Shown here piece by piece: positions 1 through 5,289 of a stretch of DNA of 5,289 nt. The translations under genes and the position numbers were made by a program. The first letter of the stretch is position 1, and every line of letters begins with the position of its first letter. This DNA is from Flavobacteriia bacterium (GTDB lineage: Bacteria > Bacteroidota > Bacteroidia > Flavobacteriales_D > Crocinitomicaceae), in contig RFSL01000076.1 in NCBI GenBank assembly GCA_009923965.1, positions 1-5,289 on the forward strand, in the 5' to 3' direction. Below the pieces are notes generated by a model. The model saw nothing but the letters and a program-made list of their open reading frames with translations. It was not told the DNA's origin and did no database searches.

Positions 1-299
1 ATAATGAAATTGGTGCCGCAACTTCTACTGGTTTAGGGGAAGCAATTATTCGTGTAGCCGGAAGCAGTATGGTTGTAGAATTAATGCGACATGGTTATTC
101 TCCCACAGATGCTTGTAAAGAAGTTGTAAATCGTATAATTAAAAAACACAGCGATTTAACAAATTTACAATGTGGATTTATTGCAATTGACAAAAAAGGA
201 AATTTTGGAGGATATTCCGTGTATGCAGGATTCAATTATGCGCTAAAAACTTCCACAGAAGATAAAATGGTAGATGCTGGTTTTGATAGGAATTGGTAG
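1..299 (+). CDS. N4-(beta-N-acetylglucosaminyl)-L-asparaginase (glycosylasparaginase), C-terminal part; 5' end outside window
   Basis: The reading frame is open from base 3 to the TAG at 297-299 and gives the last 98 residues of a longer protein. The ATG at 69 is an internal methionine, because the 22 codons before it already read as the family sequence. The visible part belongs to the beta subunit of the Ntn-hydrolase fold. It has the EIGAATSTGLGE segment, whose Thr-Gly pair matches the substrate-binding Thr-Gly of characterised enzymes, then VVELMRHGYSPTDACKEVV and the late strand CGFIAIDKKGNFGGYSVYAGF. It resembles, from memory, the Elizabethkingia (Flavobacterium) meningosepticum enzyme along its whole length. 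The family cleaves the bond between GlcNAc and asparagine, the last step in N-glycan removal, after autoproteolysis exposes a Thr nucleophile. That Thr and any signal peptide lie upstream of the window, so activity and location cannot be judged. The related isoaspartyl peptidases/asparaginases are the main alternative. The gene ends 23 bases before the beta-mannosidase start, which suggests cotranscription. Confidence 0.88.
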   Translation, partial: NEIGAATSTGLGEAIIRVAGSSMVVELMRHGYSPTDACKEVVNRIIKKHSDLTNLQCGFIAIDKKGNFGGYSVYAGFNYALKTSTEDKMVDAGFDRNW

Positions 300-322
300 G
301 AATTGATTGACTTATTAAATTT

Positions 323-2797
323 ATGAAAACGTTAATAGTACTAATTCTTCTAATAGTTTCAATTTCTTCATTCGGGCAACAAGAACTTTCTTGGGAATTT
401 TATCATCCCTTAAAAAAAGAATGGTTTTCTTTTGGGAAATCAGGAAGTATCCAAGAAAAATTAATGGAACTAAAGGAATTACCCCCAGCTTTTTATAGCG
501 ATAATGAAAAAGAATTTCAATGGATTGAAGATCATGTTTGGCAATTCAGAAGCACCTTTTACCTCACTGAAAAAGAAGCCAATTCACGAAACTTAATCTT
601 GCATTTCCCAAATATTGATACCCACGGAGAAATTATGCTTAATAATCAGTTTATTGGGTCAACGGATAATTTCTTTCGCCCTTATGAGTTTGAGATACAA
701 AAATCTGTAATCTGCGGATACAATTCATTATTAGTAACTATTACACCACCAGTTTTATTTCATAAATCACGGTATGAAAGTGAAGATTTTCATTATCCTG
801 CTCCAAACGATCCCGCTAAAATGAAAGTGGCACCTTTAAGCCGTAAACCACAGTATCAATTCGGATGGGATTGGGCACTAAGAATGAACACCATCGGTTT
901 TTCAAAACCTTTAAGTATTATTCCTTCCGGATTTAATGCGATTAAATCGTGTGTCGTGAACACGCTCTATCAATCCAGCAATGTCGCAACATTACTTTAT
1001 ATTTTAGACACCAAGAAACCATTGGTTGATGGGTTTATTTCTTCTTCTTTATTTGGGAAAAGACCCTTAGTAATTGATTCACTTAAACCCAATCATTTTT
1101 TAGTTGATTTTCAATTGGAGAATCCAAAATTGTGGTGGCCTGTTGGTTTCGGTGAACCAAATTTATATCTAGACACCTTGAAACTTTTAAACGCTGATGG
1201 ATTGGTCCTCGATAAATACATTATTGAATTTGGAGTTCGCACCTCTAAATTAGTCCAAAACAAAGATGAATGGGGAACTTCTTATGAATTTCACGTAAAC
1301 GATATTCCGATTTTCTGCAAAGGAGCCAATTACATTCCACAATCAATATTTCCAGCAGCTGTTAAAGATTCAGCTATTGAAAATATGATTGATCAAATGC
1401 TTGCTGCTAATTTTAATATGGTGCGGGTTTGGGGGGGCGGTTATTATCCCGATAATATTTTTTATAAAACCTGTGATAAAAAAGGGTTATTAGTTTGGCA
1501 AGATTTAATGTTCGCTTGTGGAATGTATCCGGGAGACAGTACTTTTTTAAAATCTGTGGAAGAAGAATTAAACTATCAAATTCCTCGTATAAGTGCTCAC
1601 CCAAGTGTTGTACTGCTAAATGGAAACAATGAAGTGGATATGGCATGGAAAAACTGGGGTTTCCAACTTCAGTATTTTTTAAATGATAAATCTCAAAAAA
1701 TAATCGAAAAAGCCTACGATGACTTATTTAATAAACTTGCTAAAGAAGTAACATCAAACTGGACAAGCACTTCCTATATTCATACTTCTCCACTCAGTAA
1801 TTGGGGTAAAGATGAATTTTACAATCATGGCTCTCAGCATTATTGGGGTGTTTGGCATGGTTCAGATCCACTCGTAAATTTTACAACAAAAATTGGTCGA
1901 TTTAATGCCGAATATGGCTTTCAGAGTTTTCCTGAATTTTCAAGTTTAGCAAAATTTTCAGCTAAAGAAGATTGGTCACTTACTTCAAAAGTGATGAAAC
2001 ACCATCAAAAAAGTTATGTTGGAAATAGTATGATAGAAAAGCAAGCAAAATTCCTTTATGGGAAATCTAAAAGTTTTGAAGAATTTGTATATCACTCACA
2101 ACTAACTCAGGCAAATGCAATTTCTTCCGCAATTAATAGTCATCGTTTAGATGCTCCAAGATGTATGGGGACTTTATATTGGCAGTTAAACGATTGTTGG
2201 CCGGCGCCAACTTGGTCTAGTATAGATTATTATGGCTCTTGGAAAGCATTGCATTATGCTGTTCGTGATGATTACAGACAAATTGCTGTTTTGAAAAAAA
2301 TAGATCTTAAAGGAAATATTGAATTATTCTTAAAGTCCGATGCACTCAAAAGCAACGAAAATGCTATTCAGCTTTCACTTGAAGTTTATTCTTTGGATGG
2401 AACGCTTCTTTCTTCAAAGTCGCAAAAACTGAGTATCTCCTATATGGAACAACTTTCATTGGGGAAATTTCAAGCTGATAACAAAATTGTAAAAGTTCGA
2501 ATAGGATCTGATTACGAACGAGTATTTCTATTCAGCAAGGAAAAATCTTTTAAAAGCTTTAATAATACTACAAAAGCAGAAGCTAATCTAAATCTAACTA
2601 CTATTGATCTACTGAATAAAACAGCAGTAATTGAGATTAACAACAATCATTTTTTGGCTGATTTCTGGTTGTATTCAGATAAAATTGGAGTGACATTTGA
2701 CAAGAACTTCCTTCAACTACTTCCGGGAAAGCATCAAATTTTAATTCACTTCAATGAAATCCCTGAACAAAAGGATTTCGCTTGTTTTTTTCGCTAG
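323..2797 (+). CDS. Secreted GH2 family beta-mannosidase (EC 3.2.1.25)
   Basis: This 824-residue protein should release terminal beta-linked mannose, for example from the Man-beta-1,4-GlcNAc core of N-glycans or from manno-oligosaccharides. A signal peptide fills residues 1-18 (MKT, a hydrophobic stretch, then SFG|QQ). There is no lipobox cysteine and no T9SS tail, so the product is probably periplasmic. The order is: N-terminal jelly-roll domain (about 22-195, with GWDW at 181-184), Ig-like domain (about 205-306, with WWPVGFGEPNLY at 271-282), catalytic TIM barrel (about 308-650), and two C-terminal Ig-like domains (about 655-824). The barrel holds KGANYIPQSIFPA (333-345), VRVWGGGYYPD (367-377), NGNNE with the predicted acid/base Glu437, FNAEYGFQS with the predicted nucleophile Glu530, and LYWQLNDCWPAPTW (618-631). 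The 93-residue spacing of the two glutamates equals that recalled for Bacteroides BtMan2A (E462/E555). Length is normal for the family and the frame is unbroken. The ATG at 323 is chosen because it directly begins the signal peptide. The gene follows glycosylasparaginase by 23 bases with no visible promoter between them. Confidence 0.95.
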   Translation: MKTLIVLILLIVSISSFGQQELSWEFYHPLKKEWFSFGKSGSIQEKLMELKELPPAFYSDNEKEFQWIEDHVWQFRSTFYLTEKEANSRNLILHFPNIDTHGEIMLNNQFIGSTDNFFRPYEFEIQKSVICGYNSLLVTITPPVLFHKSRYESEDFHYPAPNDPAKMKVAPLSRKPQYQFGWDWALRMNTIGFSKPLSIIPSGFNAIKSCVVNTLYQSSNVATLLYILDTKKPLVDGFISSSLFGKRPLVIDSLKPNHFLVDFQLENPKLWWPVGFGEPNLYLDTLKLLNADGLVLDKYIIEFGVRTSKLVQNKDEWGTSYEFHVNDIPIFCKGANYIPQSIFPAAVKDSAIENMIDQMLAANFNMVRVWGGGYYPDNIFYKTCDKKGLLVWQDLMFACGMYPGDSTFLKSVEEELNYQIPRISAHPSVVLLNGNNEVDMAWKNWGFQLQYFLNDKSQKIIEKAYDDLFNKLAKEVTSNWTSTSYIHTSPLSNWGKDEFYNHGSQHYWGVWHGSDPLVNFTTKIGRFNAEYGFQSFPEFSSLAKFSAKEDWSLTSKVMKHHQKSYVGNSMIEKQAKFLYGKSKSFEEFVYHSQLTQANAISSAINSHRLDAPRCMGTLYWQLNDCWPAPTWSSIDYYGSWKALHYAVRDDYRQIAVLKKIDLKGNIELFLKSDALKSNENAIQLSLEVYSLDGTLLSSKSQKLSISYMEQLSLGKFQADNKIVKVRIGSDYERVFLFSKEKSFKSFNNTTKAEANLNLTTIDLLNKTAVIEINNNHFLADFWLYSDKIGVTFDKNFLQLLPGKHQILIHFNEIPEQKDFACFFR

Positions 2798-2891
2798 ATA
2801 ATAAGTTAAAAAGTAAATATATCCTCAGAATTTCCCCATTACCCAAAAAACCGTAAAGCAGTTTTCCCTTATTTATTTTAAACATATAACG

Positions 2892-2899
2892 TATATTTA
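2892..2899 (+). promoter_or_regulatory. Possible Bacteroidota -7 promoter element upstream of the YHYH gene
   Basis: TATATTTA matches the TAnnTTTG consensus at every fixed position except the last. It lies in the 108-base gap after the beta-mannosidase gene, where a new promoter is expected because the downstream gene looks functionally unrelated. No TTG of the -33 element is found at the usual spacing. The element ends six bases before the ATG at 2906, so a transcript from it would have almost no leader. AT-rich DNA produces such matches easily, so this is a weak call. Confidence 0.22.
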
Positions 2900-2905
2900 C
2901 AACTT

Positions 2906-4477
2906 ATGAGAATTTTACAGACAATTTTAATATTACTTTTTATTACTTCAAAGGTTTCAGCACACGAAGGAGAAAAACCCCATGGAAACGATAAGATTTG
3001 GAACACGGGTAAAACATCAGAACAAGGAAGTTTTTTGATGCTCAAAAATGGTGAAGTTTATATTCAAAAAAATAACACCTCAATTAGCCATTTTCCATTA
3101 GCCAAGTTATCTACAAACGAACAAAAAGAAATTATTAAACGCTACAAGGCAATTGAAAAATTAAACAAGGAAATTAGTGTTGCACCGAAAACCGAAACTA
3201 AAAAAGGCAATATCAATGCACTCCTAATTAGCTTTTCTTTGATAATTACCTTAGTCGTAATTTCTTTTCTTCTCAAACGAACTAAACTTAAGGCCACTGC
3301 CCTACTTCTTCTTTGCTTAAATACATTGTTTTTTAGTTTTACAGACCCAAATACTATCAATGCAGCTTTTTCTCCATTTGCAGCAAATGTCTCAACATCT
3401 TGGGATAATAACTACTTCTATGTTGAATCAAAAGGCATTCCTACAACACACACCATGATGGTTGGGATTTCCAATCATGGCTGGCAACAGCAAGTTCCAA
3501 TTCCACAATGCTATACAGGGAATAATCATTGGAGTATTCCTTTGAATCCAATTATTGCAACAACTCCAGTACCTGTTAACGCAAGTCATTTTACTAGAGG
3601 TGCGATAGCACTTGCAATTAATGGTGTTCCAATTTTTAATCCTTTTACAAATACAGGTGTTGATGCATTACTAGACGGACAATTAGATAATTTTGGTGGA
3701 CATTGTGGAAGAGGAGATGACTATCATTATCATACAGCACCTTTGCACTTATACAATCAAACAACTTCTAGCCTCCCAATTGCTTATGCCTTAGATGGAT
3801 TTGCAGTTTATGGAAGTTTAGAGCCTGACGGGTCAGCTATGTCAAGCCTTGATATAAACCACGGACACTCTTTAAATGGTGTCTATCATTACCATGGAAC
3901 TACAACAGCACCTTACATGATAAAAAACATGGTGGGGCAAGTAACAGAAAATGCGACATTAGAAATCGTACCTCAAGCCCATGCTCAACCAGTAAGAACA
4001 GAAAATTGGGGGCCTTTAAGCGGTGCTTTAATCACATCTTGTATAGAAAATGCTTCAAATAATGGATACAATTTATCTTACACACTCAATAATGGAAGTC
4101 CATATGCAACAAATTACAGTTGGAATGGATCTACCTACACTTTCAATTATGTTACTCCATCTGGAACTACAACAACTAACTACAATGGATTTCTACAATG
4201 TAACTTAGCGCTTGCAGTAAATAACCTTAGCTTACTTGATCAGAGTATCAGTATCTATCCAAATCCAAGTAGTGATATTTTAAATATAAATTTAGGAACA
4301 AAACTTTTAGAGAAAGATGTTAAGAGTATTTCAATCTTCGACCTAAAAGGCACAGAGATTTTTCATAGTGATACATTTAAATCTAGCATTGATATAAAGA
4401 AGTTTAATAGAGGTTCCTATATAATCAAAATTATAGTTTCAAATTCAAGTATCACAAAGAGATTTTTTGTAAATTAA
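2906..4477 (+). CDS. YHYH-domain protein with signal peptide, internal transmembrane hairpin and T9SS type A sorting domain
   Basis: This is a 523-residue exported protein of unknown biochemical role. Seen in the sequence: a signal peptide at 1-19 (cleavage VSA|HEGEKP); a small domain at about 29-88 with the pattern LMLKNGEVYIQ, FPLAKLSTNEQ, which faintly resembles SHD1-like domains; a hydrophobic segment at 103-123; KRTKLK at 124-129; and a second hydrophobic segment at 130-146. The YHYH domain (Pfam YHYH family, function unknown) covers about 155-375, with GHCGRGDDYHYHTAP at 265-279, ALDGFAVYGSLEPDG at 295-309 and INHGHSLNGVYHYHG at 317-331. A Ser/Thr/Asn-rich stretch follows, then a Por secretion-system tail from about 446 (SIYPNPSSD at 449-457, ending in KRFFVN). 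The tail marks the protein for T9SS export to the cell surface or medium. The His, Cys and Asp clusters suggest metal binding, which is inference. Internal membrane segments are odd in a T9SS cargo. It probably forms its own transcription unit, being separated by 108 and 69 bases from its neighbours. The ATG at 2906 starts directly at the signal peptide. Confidence 0.85.
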   Translation: MRILQTILILLFITSKVSAHEGEKPHGNDKIWNTGKTSEQGSFLMLKNGEVYIQKNNTSISHFPLAKLSTNEQKEIIKRYKAIEKLNKEISVAPKTETKKGNINALLISFSLIITLVVISFLLKRTKLKATALLLLCLNTLFFSFTDPNTINAAFSPFAANVSTSWDNNYFYVESKGIPTTHTMMVGISNHGWQQQVPIPQCYTGNNHWSIPLNPIIATTPVPVNASHFTRGAIALAINGVPIFNPFTNTGVDALLDGQLDNFGGHCGRGDDYHYHTAPLHLYNQTTSSLPIAYALDGFAVYGSLEPDGSAMSSLDINHGHSLNGVYHYHGTTTAPYMIKNMVGQVTENATLEIVPQAHAQPVRTENWGPLSGALITSCIENASNNGYNLSYTLNNGSPYATNYSWNGSTYTFNYVTPSGTTTTNYNGFLQCNLALAVNNLSLLDQSISIYPNPSSDILNINLGTKLLEKDVKSISIFDLKGTEIFHSDTFKSSIDIKKFNRGSYIIKIIVSNSSITKRFFVN

Positions 4478-4546
4478 TACGTTTTTTTGATGCTTCTTAT
4501 TCTTTAAATATGCTAAAAAGCACACAACTATTTTTTTATTTTACTA

Positions 4547-4996
4547 ATGACATTAAAAGAATCCATTCATCAGGTCTTAAGAATACAATTAACATTTCGA
4601 ATTGATGAAATACAAAATATTTTAGATGATTTACACTTGTCGGGATCACGCGATGCTAAAAGTTCTGCGGGTGACAAACATGAAACAGGAGTCGCAATGG
4701 CTCAATTAGAACAGGAAAAATTGCGGTATCAAATCTATGAATTTCAAAAAATGGAAGAAATAGTACAGAAAATCAATCCAAGTAATATGAATAGCAAAAT
4801 AAATCTTGGAAGCTTGGTTCAAACAGACAAAGGTTGGTTTTATATTTCTGTTGGACTTGGTTCACTTACTTTTAAAGAGCAAGTTATTTTTGCAATAAAT
4901 CCTGAAGCGCCTTTTGGCAAAGCACTCATTGGAAAAGTAAAAGGTGATAGCATTCATTTTAATAGCGTTGAATCTATTGTTTTGCAAGTTTTATAG
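4547..4996 (+). CDS. GreA/GreB-like transcription elongation factor, short Bacteroidota form
   Basis: This 149-residue cytoplasmic protein has the two-part layout of Gre factors. Residues 1-77 form a charged helical hairpin (coiled coil), and about 83-149 form an FKBP-like C-terminal domain ending with NPEAPFGKALIGKVKGDSI. That segment corresponds to the E. coli GreA SPIARGLIGK region. At the hairpin tip, AGDKHETG (41-48) matches E. coli GreA HGDLKENA. The acidic pair Asp43 and Glu46 has the same D-x-x-E spacing as GreA Asp41 and Glu44, the residues that stimulate transcript cleavage by stalled RNA polymerase. The protein is about nine residues shorter than GreA. The likely role is rescue of backtracked RNA polymerase, or another function in the secondary channel. 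As I recall, close relatives are sometimes labelled 3-oxoacyl-ACP synthase in databases; nothing here resembles a ketoacyl synthase, which is much larger and needs a Cys-His-His or Cys-His-Asn site. No signal peptide is present. The gene lies 69 bases after the YHYH gene and is probably monocistronic. Confidence 0.82.
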   Translation: MTLKESIHQVLRIQLTFRIDEIQNILDDLHLSGSRDAKSSAGDKHETGVAMAQLEQEKLRYQIYEFQKMEEIVQKINPSNMNSKINLGSLVQTDKGWFYISVGLGSLTFKEQVIFAINPEAPFGKALIGKVKGDSIHFNSVESIVLQVL

Positions 4997-5114
4997 TCAA
5001 GTATAAAATTCACTTTTCAGGAATTGAAAATTCAAAAAAACCCTTAAAAACAGCTTTTAATTTAAAACCTAAAGAAACTTCAAAACGAATAGTACAATAA
5101 ATGCAGCAAAACCC

Positions 5115-5122
5115 TAACTTTG
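5115..5122 (+). promoter_or_regulatory. -7 promoter element of mtaB (TAnnTTTG)
   Basis: TAACTTTG is a full match to the Bacteroidota -7 consensus TAnnTTTG. It lies in the 132-base gap between the Gre-like gene and mtaB, on the correct strand, and ends six bases before the mtaB ATG at 5129. Transcription would start within a few bases of that ATG, giving a very short or absent leader. I find no TTG of the -33 element at the usual 17-23 base spacing, which lowers confidence. Confidence 0.42.
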
Positions 5123-5128
5123 CAGTAC

Positions 5129-5289
5129 ATGATTCAGTTTAAAAAAGTCGCCTTTTATACTTTGGGCTGTAAGTTAAACTTCAGCGAAACATCAACCATT
5201 GCTCGTCTATTTGAAGATGCAGGTTTTGCCAAAGTGGAATTTGAAGATACTCCTGATGTGTATATTATTAATACTTGTTCAGTTACTGA
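5129..5289 (+). CDS. mtaB: tRNA (N6-L-threonylcarbamoyladenosine(37)-C2)-methylthiotransferase MtaB, N-terminal fragment; 3' end outside window
   Basis: The frame from the ATG at 5129 is open to the window end and gives 53 residues plus two bases of the next codon. It reads as the start of the methylthiotransferase N-terminal (UPF0004) domain: VAFYTLGCKLNFSET (7-21), then a helix ending in EDAGF, then DVYIINTCSVT (43-53). Cys14 and Cys50 are the first two of the three cysteines that hold the auxiliary [4Fe-4S] cluster; the third, and the radical SAM CxxxCxxC motif, lie beyond the window. LGCKLN and NTCSVT favour MtaB over MiaB, which usually has GCQMN and NTCxxR, and over RimO. MtaB adds a methylthio group to t6A at position 37 of ANN-decoding tRNAs, giving ms2t6A, in the cytoplasm. 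The start is supported by conserved sequence beginning within six residues of the ATG and by a -7 element just upstream. Confidence 0.9.
   Translation, partial: MIQFKKVAFYTLGCKLNFSETSTIARLFEDAGFAKVEFEDTPDVYIINTCSVT

Noticed and set aside
69..299. A separate 76-residue small protein starting at the ATG at 69
   Set aside because: The frame is open upstream to the window edge and the upstream codons read as conserved glycosylasparaginase sequence, so 69 is an internal methionine.
1413..1646. A 77-codon open frame on the - strand
   Set aside because: It lies wholly inside the catalytic barrel of the beta-mannosidase, which is strongly conserved on the + strand, and its translation shows no recognisable domain.
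2847..2865. Possible hairpin AAAAC / GTTTT after the beta-mannosidase gene
   Set aside because: The stem has five pairs with one G-C pair and a nine-base loop, and no T run follows directly; expected by chance in AT-rich DNA.
3142..3360. A 72-codon open frame on the - strand
   Set aside because: It is antisense to the N-terminal domain and membrane segments of the YHYH gene; the hydrophobic codons of the real gene explain why it stays open.
4511..4522. Possible terminator after the YHYH gene: TGCT-AAAA-AGCA followed eight bases later by a T run
   Set aside because: The stem is only four base pairs and the T run is not adjacent, so a working intrinsic terminator is unlikely.
4547..4996. 3-oxoacyl-ACP synthase, a label I recall being used for this family
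   Set aside because: The protein has only 149 residues, has no cysteine and no ketoacyl synthase motifs, while the GreA tip and C-terminal motifs are clear.
5014..5030. Inverted repeat TTTTCA / TGAAAA after the Gre-like gene
   Set aside because: The six-pair stem has a single G-C pair and is followed by an A run, not a T run, on the coding strand. It does not qualify as a terminator or a clear operator.
5091..5129. AGTACA occurring twice, 33 bases apart, and TGCAG occurring twice upstream of mtaB
   Set aside because: The repeats are five to six bases long with no symmetry or regular array, so they are not evidence of an operator.

Overview
The window comes from an AT-rich genome and looks like a member of the Bacteroidota, most likely a flavobacterium. 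The signs are low GC, no Shine-Dalgarno sequences before the starts, signal peptides ending in the Bacteroidota style (SFG|QQ), a C-terminal type IX secretion (T9SS) sorting domain, and a Bacteroidota-type -7 promoter element (TAnnTTTG). The assignment rests on these features and on protein family resemblance, not on a database search. All genes are on the + strand.

Layout: (1) 1-299 is the 3' end of a glycosylasparaginase gene whose start lies outside the window. (2) After a 23-base gap, 323-2797 encodes a complete, secreted GH2 beta-mannosidase. (3) A 108-base gap leads to 2906-4477, a 523-residue YHYH-domain protein with a signal peptide, a small N-terminal domain, two internal hydrophobic segments and a T9SS sorting tail. 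(4) After 69 bases, 4547-4996 encodes a short GreA/GreB-like transcription elongation factor. (5) After 132 bases, 5129 to the window end is the 5' end of mtaB, a tRNA methylthiotransferase gene.

The first two genes make functional sense together. Beta-mannosidase removes the beta-mannose of the N-glycan core, and glycosylasparaginase cuts the GlcNAc-asparagine bond, so the pair suits the last steps of N-glycoprotein breakdown in the periplasm. The YHYH protein is probably exported separately and may bind metal. The Gre-like factor and MtaB are housekeeping genes for transcription and tRNA modification. No RNA gene, CRISPR array, insertion sequence or phage gene is visible. I see no convincing undescribed multi-gene system. 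The most unusual object is the architecture of the YHYH protein: an internal membrane hairpin, or second signal peptide, placed upstream of a T9SS cargo domain.
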